Assembly (NCBI RefSeq): GCF_020559915.1
Contig: NZ_JAJCLZ010000001.1
Coordinates: forward strand, 186,001-250,000
Direction of reading: 5' to 3'
Source of the DNA: Ruminococcus sp. 210702-SL.1.03
Lineage (GTDB): Bacteria > Bacillota > Clostridia > Oscillospirales > Ruminococcaceae
Length of the DNA stretch: 64,000 nt
The notes beneath the pieces were generated by a model. It had not been told where the DNA came from. It did not search any database and saw only the letters and a list, made by a program, of their open reading frames with translations. Of the stretch, positions 1 to 7,721 are shown in pieces (position 1 is the first letter of the stretch; each line of letters starts with the position of its first letter). Both the position numbers and the translations under genes were made by a program.

Positions 1-364
1 TTGCGGCATTTTTCGCGCCGTTTACAGCCACTGTTGCGACAGGTATGCCGCTTGGCATCTGAACGGTAGCGAGCAGAGCGTCAAGACCCTCAAAAGTCGA
101 TTTTATCGGGATGCCGATAACGGGCAGCGTGGTGTTTCCCGCGATCACGCCCGCCAGATGAGCCGCCATGCCTGCCGCGCAGATTATTATGCCGAAGCCG
201 TTAGCCTTAGCGTTTTTCGCAAAATCAGCGGCAAGCTCTGGGGTGCGGTGAGCGCTCATAACGCGGCACTCAAAAGGCACGCCGTACTTTTTAAGCTCGG
301 CAAGCGCATTTTTCACGATAGGAAAATCGCTGTCTGAGCCCATTATAACTGCAACCTTTTTCAT
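1..364 (-). CDS. purE: PurE, N5-carboxyaminoimidazole ribonucleotide mutase (3' end cut by window edge)
   Basis: Catalyses the carboxyl rearrangement that converts N5-CAIR to CAIR in de novo purine synthesis; cytosolic. The first 121 residues are present, starting MKKVAVIMGSDSD. The GSDSD loop near residue 9 and SAHRTP near residue 38 are the usual PurE substrate-binding motifs, followed by the glycine-rich GMAAHLAG segment near residue 65. The ATG is preceded on the minus strand by a GGAGG site. The C-terminal part lies beyond position 1. A leader RNA with an intrinsic terminator precedes it, so expression may be set by read-through. Confidence 0.95.
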   Translation of the reverse strand, partial: MKKVAVIMGSDSDFPIVKNALAELKKYGVPFECRVMSAHRTPELAADFAKNAKANGFGIIICAAGMAAHLAGVIAGNTTLPVIGIPIKSTFEGLDALLATVQMPSGIPVATVAVNGAKNAA

Positions 365-396
365 AAGAAAATTCCTCCATCATTACCATGTATAAT

Positions 397-430
397 AAAA
401 AAACAGCAGCTATATGAAGCAAACTGCTGT
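397..430 (-). terminator. Intrinsic terminator between leader RNA and purE
   Basis: On the minus strand ACAGCAG pairs with CTGCTGT around a short loop and is followed by seven T residues. It ends the leader RNA or attenuates purE. Confidence 0.8.
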
Positions 431-642
431 AATAATACTGCTATAAATTACAATTAGAGTGCGAAAAGCCGAGGGTAGATCCGCCTTTAACGGAAATATC
501 CTTACATAAATATGAAAAGAATCGGCGCTCAAAATTCTGCATATCGAAAACCATTCCTTTCAGAAGCTCGCACGGGGGAAAGCGGCATTACTCAAAACAG
601 CCGCCGCGGTATGCCGCCGGCATAATAGCCGCAGCATACCCT
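397..642 (-). ncRNA. Structured RNA upstream of purE (6S-like or attenuating leader)
   Basis: The interval between the promoter at 649-677 and purE has no ORF but strong structure. The 5' end forms a hairpin (608-640, arms GGTATGC/GCATACC). Then 459-464 pairs with 568-573 to close a long irregular hairpin of about 115 nt, with a GGAA/TTCC internal helix and an apical stem (510-522 with 534-544). The transcript ends in a terminator about 33 nt before the purE start codon. A long bulged hairpin upstream of purE recalls 6S RNA, which as I recall lies near purE in some Clostridia. The 6S identity is inference; a purine-responsive attenuator is the alternative. Confidence 0.5.
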
Positions 643-648
643 TTATAT

Positions 649-677
649 ATTGTACAATATTTTCGTCCGAAATTCAA
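649..677 (-). promoter_or_regulatory. Promoter of the purE leader transcript
   Basis: On the minus strand: -35 TTGAAT (672-677), 17-nt spacer, -10 TACAAT (649-654). Transcription would start near 642, at the base of the first leader hairpin. Confidence 0.75.
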
Positions 678-748
678 CAGAATTTGATATAAAATTTGTT
701 ACTGATTTATTGCTGATAATTGTGCAATTTCACAATGCAGCGGCGAGG

Positions 749-949
749 TCAGTCGTACAAGTGGTGATCGGAAAAGCTGCGCATACCGCGTATATTGGCG
801 GCGGCGTGCTTATCCTCGCCCATCACAAGACTTTCGCGGCGCTCGGGCGGAAGCTGCATGAAAACTTTGAAAGCGGCGGGGTTCTGCGCCATAGCCATCG
901 AAAGCCCCAAGGGAATATCGCTGCTGCGGGCGGGTCTTTTTCTGCACAT
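749..949 (-). CDS. Small conserved protein of unknown function (66 aa)
   Basis: Encodes 66 residues starting MCRKRPARSSD. An AGGAGGTG ribosome site lies nine bases before the ATG, which supports real translation. The core (LGLSMAMAQNPAAF, then a Leu-Pro-Pro-Glu-Arg-Arg stretch) resembles short Clostridial proteins with a 'G(M/L)AMA-NP-A...LP-E-R' pattern, for which I know no established function. No membrane segment or signal peptide is visible. It lies upstream of the purE leader promoter on the same strand, and no clear promoter of its own is seen. Confidence 0.65.
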   Translation of the reverse strand: MCRKRPARSSDIPLGLSMAMAQNPAAFKVFMQLPPERRESLVMGEDKHAAANIRGMRSFSDHHLYD

Positions 950-1021
950 AAAATTTCACCTCCTGCGATGTATCTCTGAAAATATTATCCGCTGAAAAAT
1001 AAATTTTATGCCTGAAAAAAG

Positions 1022-1050
1022 TTGACTTTGCGGCGATAACGTGTTAAAAT
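1022..1050 (+). promoter_or_regulatory. Promoter reading toward ksgA
   Basis: -35 TTGACT (1022-1027), 17-nt spacer, -10 TAAAAT (1045-1050). The last base of the -10 is the first base of the inverted-repeat element, so a transcript would begin inside that element. Confidence 0.7.
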
Positions 1051-1247
1051 TAAGGCAATACCGCACAACTATTGTGTGCAGATTGCGTCGTCAGATTTTT
1101 CGTCAGATTGCCTAAAGCCGACGACGCTTAACTCGCGTTAAGCTAGGAGGTTTTGGGTGATATGACGGAAAATTGTTTTGGCTTCGCAAAAACGCAAGCA
1201 AGATGTGCACAAAGCCGCTAGGCGGTAGTTGTGCGGTGTTGCCTTAA
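1050..1247. repeat. 198-bp inverted-repeat (MITE-like) element in the ksgA leader
   Basis: The ends are inverted repeats of 22 bp with one mismatch (1050-1071 and 1226-1247), starting TTAAGGCAATACCGCACAA. The interior is also highly folded: GCGTCGTC (1085-1092) pairs with GACGACGC (1120-1127), and GCTTAAC/GTTAAGC forms a perfect stem at 1126-1143. A 19-codon ORF (1162-1221) with a TAGGAGG site sits inside. No transposase is encoded and no clear target duplication was found. It looks like a small non-autonomous element or a closed structured RNA. The mobile-element reading is inference until other copies are found. Confidence 0.6.
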
Positions 1248-1285
1248 AACGATCACAATTACGAAACAAGTGGAGGATACAGGTA

Positions 1286-2146
1286 TTGGAAGGACTTTAT
1301 CAGATAAAGACCGTGAATGAGATAATGCAGCGCCACGGCTTTTCTTTTTCAAAAAAGCTGGGGCAGAATTTTCTCATAAACCCCGCCGTATGCCCGCGGA
1401 TAGCCGAGATGGGCGGCGCGGAAAAGGGCGCGGGGATAATAGAGATAGGAACGGGCGTTGGCGTACTGACCCACGAGCTTGCGAAGCGCGCGGACAAGGT
1501 TTGCGCGATAGAGCTTGACGAGCGGCTGATACCCGTGCTGGCGGAAACGCTGGCGGAGCACGACAACGTGAAGATAATAAACGCCGACATCATGCAGACC
1601 GACCTGAAAAAGCTCATCGACGAAGAATTTCAAGGGCTGAACGTGGCGGTGTGCGCTAATCTGCCCTACTACATAACATCGCCGATAATAATGCGCCTGC
1701 TTGAAGAGCGTCTGCCGATAAAGTCGGTAACGGTGATGGTGCAGAAAGAGGCGGGCGTACGGCTTTGCGCCGAAACGGGCACGCGCGAAAGCGGCGCGGT
1801 AACTTTCGCAGTACGGTATTTTTCCGAGCCGAAGAAGCTTTTCGACGTATCGCGCGGCAGCTTTTACCCTGCGCCGAACGTTGACAGCTGCGTTATCAGA
1901 TTCGACCTGCGCGAGCACACTCCCGAGGGGGTGACGGACGAGAAGTTTTTCTTCAAGGTAGTCCGCGCGGCGTTTCAGCAGCGGCGCAAGACGCTCTGCA
2001 ACTCGGTATCGGCGACCATCGGCGCGGAGAAATCTACGGTGATAAGCGCGGCGGAATCGGCAGGCCTTAGCCCGACGATACGCCCCGAAGCCATGAGCAT
2101 GGAGCAGATGATAGCTTTCTCTGAGCAGCTCAAAAAGATGATATAA
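1286..2146 (+). CDS. ksgA: 16S rRNA dimethyladenosine transferase KsgA/RsmA
   Basis: Dimethylates two adjacent adenosines in the 3'-terminal hairpin of 16S rRNA using S-adenosylmethionine, a late small-subunit maturation step. The protein is about 286 aa, normal for the family. SLGQNFL-like N-terminal signature (KKLGQNFLI), SAM-binding glycines (IGTGVGVLT, near residue 52) and catalytic NLPY (ANLPYYITSP, near residue 120) are all visible. I chose the TTG at 1286 because a GGAGG site (1272-1276) lies nine bases upstream. The first ATG in frame (1229) lies in the inverted repeat of the upstream element and would add 19 residues unlike KsgA. Confidence 0.93.
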   Translation: MEGLYQIKTVNEIMQRHGFSFSKKLGQNFLINPAVCPRIAEMGGAEKGAGIIEIGTGVGVLTHELAKRADKVCAIELDERLIPVLAETLAEHDNVKIINADIMQTDLKKLIDEEFQGLNVAVCANLPYYITSPIIMRLLEERLPIKSVTVMVQKEAGVRLCAETGTRESGAVTFAVRYFSEPKKLFDVSRGSFYPAPNVDSCVIRFDLREHTPEGVTDEKFFFKVVRAAFQQRRKTLCNSVSATIGAEKSTVISAAESAGLSPTIRPEAMSMEQMIAFSEQLKKMI

Positions 2147-2156
2147 AGCAAAAAAA

Positions 2157-2197
2157 AAAGCCTCACTCTGACAAATTTCAGCGCAGAGAGAGGCTTT
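2157..2197. terminator. Hairpin after ksgA with T tract on the minus strand
   Basis: AAAGCCTC-A-CTCTG pairs with CAGAG-A-GAGGCTTT. In the plus direction only ATCTAT follows, a weak tail. In the minus direction it is followed by ten T residues. It may serve ksgA weakly, but its best polarity is toward minus-strand transcripts. Confidence 0.6.
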
Positions 2198-2335
2198 ATC
2201 TATATCATCGGCACAAGACCGTATATCGACATTATATTCACCGCGGGCGGGATAAGTTCGCGGCGGAATACGACATTTTCGGCACGAAGCCGCACCGAAT
2301 ATCATACACTGATATGAAGGGGGTGGTATAATGCC

Positions 2336-3469
2336 ATGAATTTCGTAAATTTTGATAACTCTGCCACCACGTTCCCGAAGCCGCCGAGCGTTGCGGCGGC
2401 GGTGCAGACTGCTTTCACGCGGTACGGCGGAAACCCCGGCAGGGGCGGTCACAAGCTTTCGGTCGCGACATCTGAGCAGGTGTTCAAGACGCGCGCGGCG
2501 GCGGCTGATATGTTTGGCGCGCAGCCGCAGGACGCCGTTTTTGCCGCAAACTGCACCGCCGCGCTGAATATGGCGATAAAGGGAATGATGCAGTACGGCG
2601 GGCACATCATAATCTCAGACTACGAGCACAACTCAGTTTTCCGCCCCGTATACGCGCTGTACAAGCGGCGCGGGGCGACATTTTCCGTAGCGCAGATCAG
2701 CGACAGCGACGAGGAAACGGTAGAGAATTTCCGCAGGCTGATACGCAGCGACACGAAGTGCATATGCTGCATGGCGGCTTCAAACGTAACGGGGCGGCTG
2801 ATGCCGATACGCGAGCTTGCCGAGCTTTGCCGCAGCTACGGGATATGTTTCATCACCGACGCAGCGCAGGCGGCGGGGCTTATCGACCTAAAAGTCAGCG
2901 GCGGGGTGAGCTTCATATGTGCTTCGGGGCACAAGGCGCTCTACGGGCCTTCGGGCACGGGTCTGCTGATCTCGAGCGGCGAGTACGAGCTGAGCACGAT
3001 AATGGAAGGCGGAACGGGCGCGACCTCAGAGCAGCCCGAGCAAACGCCTTTCCTGCCCGAGCGGCTGGAGAGCGGCACTGTCAACACGGCGGGCATAATA
3101 GGCCTGCGGGCTGGGCTGGAGTTTGTAAAGACGAAAACTCCGCAGCGGATATTGGCGCACGAGATCTCGCTCTGCGAGCAGTTTGAGCAGGGTATCTCAC
3201 GGATAAAGGACGTGAAACTTTACCGCATCGACCGCCGCGCGCCGATAGTTTCATTCAACATCGGCGAGAAAAATTCGCAGCGGGTATCAGCGGCGCTTTC
3301 GGAAAAAGGCTTCGCGCTGAGGGGTGGGCTGCACTGCGCTCCGCTGGCGCACCGCACGCTCGGCACGCTGGAGCAGGGCACGGTGCGCTTCTCGCCCGCC
3401 GCTTTCAACAATTCGCGGCAGGTGGATAGTTTGATACAGGCGGTGGCGAAAACGGCTAAGGAATTGTGA
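2336..3469 (+). CDS. Class V aminotransferase-fold PLP enzyme, cysteine desulfurase family
   Basis: A 377-aa PLP-dependent enzyme of the cysteine desulfurase family, closest by pattern to the Firmicute EF2568-like subfamily. Visible features: N-terminal NFDNSATTFPKPP, NPGRGGH, the PLP-aspartate region FITDAAQAAG near residue 179, the PLP-lysine motif SGHKALYGPSG near residue 207, and GLHCAPLAHRTLGT near residue 331, where Cys is the likely sulfur acceptor. Start choice: a GGGGGTGG site lies about ten bases before ATG 2336; an ATG at 2331 in another frame meets a stop at once. No IscU or SufU partner is adjacent, so the sulfur acceptor is unknown. Confidence 0.85.
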   Translation: MNFVNFDNSATTFPKPPSVAAAVQTAFTRYGGNPGRGGHKLSVATSEQVFKTRAAAADMFGAQPQDAVFAANCTAALNMAIKGMMQYGGHIIISDYEHNSVFRPVYALYKRRGATFSVAQISDSDEETVENFRRLIRSDTKCICCMAASNVTGRLMPIRELAELCRSYGICFITDAAQAAGLIDLKVSGGVSFICASGHKALYGPSGTGLLISSGEYELSTIMEGGTGATSEQPEQTPFLPERLESGTVNTAGIIGLRAGLEFVKTKTPQRILAHEISLCEQFEQGISRIKDVKLYRIDRRAPIVSFNIGEKNSQRVSAALSEKGFALRGGLHCAPLAHRTLGTLEQGTVRFSPAAFNNSRQVDSLIQAVAKTAKEL

Positions 3470-3471
3470 AT

Positions 3472-3506
3472 AAAAAAGCGGCAGGCCGTAAAAAGCCTGC
3501 CGTTTT
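3472..3506. terminator. Bidirectional terminator between convergent genes
   Basis: GCGGCAGGC pairs with GCCTGCCG. T runs follow on both strands (TTTT on plus, six T on minus). It ends the PLP-enzyme gene and the ABC exporter operon. Confidence 0.8.
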
Positions 3507-3530
3507 AGCGTATAAGTGTTTAAGCAAATA

Positions 3531-5462
3531 TCATTCCAGCTCGAAAGCGCCTGTATAAAGCTGATAATACTTGCCCTTTTCGGCTATCAGCTTATCGTGG
3601 CTGCCGCGCTCGATTATCCTGCCCTGCTCGAGCACCATGATAACGTCGGAATTGCGCACGGTGGAAAGGCGATGGGCTATTACGAAAACCGTTCTGCCGT
3701 ACATCAGTCCGTCCATGCCGCGCTGTACCAGCGCCTCGGTGCGGGTGTCGATGGAGGAAGTAGCTTCGTCTAATATCATTACGGGCGGGTCGGCTACCGC
3801 TGCGCGGGCTATCGAGATAAGCTGGCGCTGACCCTGCGAGAGGTTCGCACCGTTGCCCGTGAGCATGGTATTATAGCCCTCGGGCAAACGTCTGATGAAA
3901 TCGTCGGCGTTTGCAAGGCGCGCCGCGGCTATGCACTCTTCGTCACTGGCGCCGAGGTTGCCGTAGCGGATATTATCCATTACCGTGCCTGTAAAAAGGT
4001 TTACGTCCTGCAAAACTATACCGAGCGAGCGGCGCAGATCGTCTTTCTTTATCTTGTTGATATTTATGCCGTCGTAGCGTATCTTGCCGTCGGCGATGTC
4101 GTAAAAGCGGTTGATAAGGTTTGTGATAGTGGTCTTTCCTGCGCCCGTCGCGCCTACGAAAGCTACCTTTTCGCCGGGGTTCGCGTAGATGGAAACATCG
4201 TGCAGAACTATCTTTTCGGGCACATAGCCGAAGTCTACGTCATCGAACTCTACATGGCCCGTAACCTTAGTCAGCGTTACGCTGCCGTCCTCGTGGGGGT
4301 GCTTCCAAGCCCAGATGTTGGTGCGCTCTTCGCACTCTACAAGCTCATCGTCAGCGCCGTACTTAGCGTTTACAAGGGTAACGTATCCCTCGTCGGTTTC
4401 GGGCTGCTCGTCGATAAGGTCGTAGATCCTCGAAGCGCCCGCCATAGCCATAGCTACCGCGTTTATCTGCTGAGAGATATTTGAAATGTTCTGGCTGAAC
4501 TGGCGCACCATTCCGAGGAAAGGCACTACTACCGCTATGCTCATAGCCTGACCCGAGATCGAGAGGTTCGGCACATTCAGCGTTATCAGCACGCCGCCGA
4601 TGAAAGCCGCGAGGATATAGAGTATATTGCCGATATTGCCCATGATAGGCATGAGGATATTTGCGTACTTGTTAGCGTTGTTCGCGTCGTTAAAGAGCTG
4701 CTCGTTTATCTTATCGAAATCCTGCTTCGCATGGCTCTCGTGGCAGAAGACCTTTACTACCTTCTGACCCTCTATCATTTCTTCGATATAGCCCTCGGCT
4801 TTACCGAGCGACTTCTGCTGTTTTACGAAGTGCTTCGCGCTCTTGCCGCCGATGTTTTTAGTCACCCAAAGCATGAGCAGAACGCCCGCTACCACGATAA
4901 GCGTCATCCAGACGCTTAGGTAGAGCATTACGAAAAAGAGTACCAGCAGTGTAAGACCTGCGGTGAGCGCCTGCGGCAGTGCCTGCGAGATAAGCTGGCG
5001 CAGGGTGTCTATATCGTTGGTGTAGTGGCTCATAATATCGCCGTGGGGGTGCTGATCGAAATACTTTATCGGCAGCTTTTCCATGCGCTTGAACATCTTC
5101 TCGCGCATTTTAGCGAGGTGGCCCTGCGTTACAACAGCCATGTTCAGCGTGTAAACGGTGGTCGCGAGTATTCCTATAACGTATATCGCGATCATCAGCC
5201 CGATAACTTTTGTAATTCCCGGCTTTGCGTACTCCATAGCGGCGGCCGCACCTTCCGCGCTGTAAACTTTCAGCGCTTTCTCTATTACCGAGATAAGCTG
5301 GTTCATGAAAAGCGAGGATACGGTGCTCGCTACTGCGCTTATAATTATGCAGAAGATAACCAGCGTAAGGCGCTTTTTATAATTGCTGAAAAGGTCTTTC
5401 AGTATCCTGCCCATCTGCGGCTTCGGCGCATTAGGGGCTTTTACATACGGCTTCTTAGGCAT
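3531..5462 (-). CDS. ABC exporter half-transporter, catalytically competent subunit
   Basis: A 643-aa fusion of six transmembrane helices (roughly residues 40-340) and a nucleotide-binding domain. Walker A GATGAGKTT, signature LSQGQRQ, Walker B ILDEATSS with the catalytic Glu, and H-loop IAHRLS are present. A charged insert of about 35 residues (around 'NIWAWKHPHEDG') separates the two domains. The start at 5462 has AGGAGG six bases upstream and overlaps the end of the preceding gene by 8 bp, showing tight coupling. The partner subunit carries the degenerate ATP site, so the two form a heterodimeric exporter of the BmrCD/LmrCD type. The substrate, probably a drug or lipid, cannot be read from sequence. 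Confidence 0.92.
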   Translation of the reverse strand: MPKKPYVKAPNAPKPQMGRILKDLFSNYKKRLTLVIFCIIISAVASTVSSLFMNQLISVIEKALKVYSAEGAAAAMEYAKPGITKVIGLMIAIYVIGILATTVYTLNMAVVTQGHLAKMREKMFKRMEKLPIKYFDQHPHGDIMSHYTNDIDTLRQLISQALPQALTAGLTLLVLFFVMLYLSVWMTLIVVAGVLLMLWVTKNIGGKSAKHFVKQQKSLGKAEGYIEEMIEGQKVVKVFCHESHAKQDFDKINEQLFNDANNANKYANILMPIMGNIGNILYILAAFIGGVLITLNVPNLSISGQAMSIAVVVPFLGMVRQFSQNISNISQQINAVAMAMAGASRIYDLIDEQPETDEGYVTLVNAKYGADDELVECEERTNIWAWKHPHEDGSVTLTKVTGHVEFDDVDFGYVPEKIVLHDVSIYANPGEKVAFVGATGAGKTTITNLINRFYDIADGKIRYDGININKIKKDDLRRSLGIVLQDVNLFTGTVMDNIRYGNLGASDEECIAAARLANADDFIRRLPEGYNTMLTGNGANLSQGQRQLISIARAAVADPPVMILDEATSSIDTRTEALVQRGMDGLMYGRTVFVIAHRLSTVRNSDVIMVLEQGRIIERGSHDKLIAEKGKYYQLYTGAFELE

Positions 5463-7206
5463 TTGTATCCTCCTCTCCGCTGTTCTTGTTCTGCGAGGTA
5501 TAAACTTCGCGGTAGATCTCGTTATTCTCAAGCAGCTCTTCGTGAGTGCCTACTCCGTTTATCTTTCCGCCTTCAAGAACTACTATCTGGTCTGCCGCCT
5601 GCACTGAGGAGATACGCTGAGCTATGATTATCTTGGTAGTATCGGGTATCTCTTCGGCGAAAGCTTTTCTTATCAGCGCGTCGGTCTTTGTATCTACCGC
5701 GCTGGTGGAGTCGTCGAGAATAAGTATCTTCGGCTTTTTGAGCAGTGCGCGGGCTATGCAAAGGCGCTGTTTCTGACCGCCCGAAACGTTAGTACCGCCC
5801 TGCTCTATATAAGTATCGTACTTTTCGGGGAACTTCTGAACGAATTCGTCAGCCTGTGCGAGTCTGCATACGCGCTCGAGCTCTTCATCGCTTGCGTTTT
5901 CATCGCCCCAGCGCAGGTTTTCTTTTATAGTGCCCGAAAAAAGAACGTTTTTTTGTAGAACTACTGCCACCTGATCGCGCAGAGTCTTTATATCGTACTC
6001 GCGTACATCTCTGCCGCCTACCTTTACCGAGCCGCCCGTAACGTCATAAAGGCGGGGTATAAGCTGTATCAGCGAGGATTTTGAGCTTCCCGTTCCGCCG
6101 ATAATGCCTATCGTCTGACCCGACTTGATATGCAGGTCTATGCCCTCGAGCACGTTTTTCTCAGCGTCTGCCGAGTAAGCAAAGCTTACGTTATCGAAAT
6201 CTACGCTGCCGTCTTTTACATCGGTAACGGCGTTTTCGGGATCTTTGATGGTGCTTTCATCATCGAGCACTTCGCAGATACGTCTTGCGGAAGCTACCGA
6301 CATAGTTACCATAACGAAGATCATCGAGATCATCATAAGGCTCATGAGTATCTGCATACTGTAAGTTATCATGCTCGAGAGGTCGCCGACGTTGAAAGCC
6401 GAGCCGCCGCTGCGGATTATCATACCCGCGCCGAAGAGCGAAACGGCAGTCATGGTGACGTACATACAGAACTGCATCAGCGGAGAGTTAAAAGCGAGTA
6501 TCTTCTCTACGCGGGTAAAGCTGCGTTTCAGCTCCTGCGAGGCTTCGTTGAACTTGTTTATCTCGTAATCTTCACGAACGTAAGCTTTTACTACGCGGAT
6601 ACCGTTTACGTTCTCCTGAACCGATTCATTCAGCGCGTCGTACTTTTTGAAAAGGCGGTTGAATATCGGCATAGAGATCTTTATCATAAGACCCAAGCCG
6701 ATCGCCAGTACAGGAACTATAAAGAGGTATGTCATAGCGAGCGAGGGGCTCATGAGCACCGACATTACCAGCGCGAATATCAGCATAAAGGGGCATCTTA
6801 CCACTATACGGATTATCATCATGTAGGCGTTCTGCACGTTGGTAACGTCGGTGGTAAGGCGGGTAACAAGGCTGGAGGTCGAGAACTTATCAATATTCGC
6901 GAACGAAAAGCCCTGCACCTTATAGAAAAGGTCTTTGCGCAGATTTTTTGCAAAGCCGCTGGAAGCTCTGGCGCAGAAGTAGCCCGAAAGCGCTCCGCAA
7001 AGCAGCGAAAGGCAAGCCATAACGAAAACTACCAGACCGTACTTAACTATAACGCCGAGTTCGCAGCCGCGCTGTATATTATTTACCAGCAGCGCTATAA
7101 CGTAAGGGATAATACATTCAAGCACTACCTCCAAGGCTACGAAAACGGGCGTTAGGATAGAATCTTTCTTATACTCCCTGATACAGGAAGCGAGCTTTTT
7201 TATCAT
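5455..7206 (-). CDS. ABC exporter half-transporter, subunit with degenerate ATP site
   Basis: A 583-aa membrane-ATPase fusion starting MIKKLASCIREYKK. Walker A is GGTGSSKSS and the signature is VSGGQKQ, but Walker B reads ILDDSTSA (catalytic Glu replaced by Asp) and the H-loop reads IAQRISS (His replaced by Gln). Its partner has the non-canonical signature LSQGQ. In heterodimeric exporters the degenerate site joins exactly these parts, so both changes fit one inactive and one active site. The start overlaps the MarR gene stop by 4 bp (ATGA), and the stop overlaps the next gene by 8 bp. Confidence 0.92.
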   Translation of the reverse strand: MIKKLASCIREYKKDSILTPVFVALEVVLECIIPYVIALLVNNIQRGCELGVIVKYGLVVFVMACLSLLCGALSGYFCARASSGFAKNLRKDLFYKVQGFSFANIDKFSTSSLVTRLTTDVTNVQNAYMMIIRIVVRCPFMLIFALVMSVLMSPSLAMTYLFIVPVLAIGLGLMIKISMPIFNRLFKKYDALNESVQENVNGIRVVKAYVREDYEINKFNEASQELKRSFTRVEKILAFNSPLMQFCMYVTMTAVSLFGAGMIIRSGGSAFNVGDLSSMITYSMQILMSLMMISMIFVMVTMSVASARRICEVLDDESTIKDPENAVTDVKDGSVDFDNVSFAYSADAEKNVLEGIDLHIKSGQTIGIIGGTGSSKSSLIQLIPRLYDVTGGSVKVGGRDVREYDIKTLRDQVAVVLQKNVLFSGTIKENLRWGDENASDEELERVCRLAQADEFVQKFPEKYDTYIEQGGTNVSGGQKQRLCIARALLKKPKILILDDSTSAVDTKTDALIRKAFAEEIPDTTKIIIAQRISSVQAADQIVVLEGGKINGVGTHEELLENNEIYREVYTSQNKNSGEEDTNA

Positions 7207-7703
7207 ATTCCTTTTTCCTCCGTTTCACTAAGATTTTTCACTATCATATCGCACACCTCAAAGAAATTTTCGAGCTTATCTGGCGGTATATCCTTCACCA
7301 CATCGCGCTCTATCGCATCGAAGCGCTCTATGATTTCGGCGTTCAGGCGTCTGCCCTTTTCGGTTATCACCAGCTTTTTAAGGCGTGCGTCGCTGGGAAC
7401 TGACTGCCGCTCGATCAAGCCTTTCTGCACCATAAGGCAGATGGTCTTTGAAACAGTAGCGCGGCGGACGTGAAATTCCTCTTCCAGATCTCGCTGAAAA
7501 ACATCTCTGCCGTCGTTTTGCACCAAGTAGCCGAGTATCCAGCCGTTTGAGCCGCTGATGGCCTCGTCCTCACTATTGAGCGTGCTGTTGAAGCGGCGGC
7601 GAATGAGGTTTGAGATCATTCGCATCTCCGCGCCGATATGGCGTTTGCCGTCCTGCGGGCCTTTAACTATAGGCTCGCCGCAGTTATTGCAGTCTTCGCA
7701 CAT
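7203..7703 (-). CDS. MarR-family transcriptional regulator of the exporter operon
   Basis: A 166-aa winged-helix regulator. The recognition-helix region reads FQRDLEEEFHVRRATVSKTICLM (about residues 74-96), followed by wing text ERQSVPSDARLKKLVITEKG, typical of MarR. The N-terminus MCEDCNNCGEP carries three cysteines in seven residues, unusual for the family and possibly redox- or metal-responsive (inference). GGAGGG precedes the ATG. It is the second gene of a run of four minus-strand genes, 18 bp after the phosphoesterase and overlapping the first transporter. It probably represses the operon through the palindrome at 8899-8932. Confidence 0.9.
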   Translation of the reverse strand: MCEDCNNCGEPIVKGPQDGKRHIGAEMRMISNLIRRRFNSTLNSEDEAISGSNGWILGYLVQNDGRDVFQRDLEEEFHVRRATVSKTICLMVQKGLIERQSVPSDARLKKLVITEKGRRLNAEIIERFDAIERDVVKDIPPDKLENFFEVCDMIVKNLSETEEKGI

Positions 7704-7721
7704 GGTATTACCCTCCTTTAT

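Noticed and set aside
1229..1285. N-terminal extension of KsgA from ATG 1229
   Set aside because: It lies in the inverted repeat and the element boundary and has no ribosome site; TTG 1286 has GGAGG at good distance.
1349..2605. Long minus-strand open frame (418 codons) across ksgA and the next gene
   Set aside because: It is antisense to ksgA, rich in Arg and His as expected for a shadow frame, and has no ribosome site or known motif.
6130..7155. 341-codon plus-strand frame opposite the ABC subunit
   Set aside because: Composition is Tyr/His/Arg-rich shadow text; the minus-strand frame has all ABC motifs.
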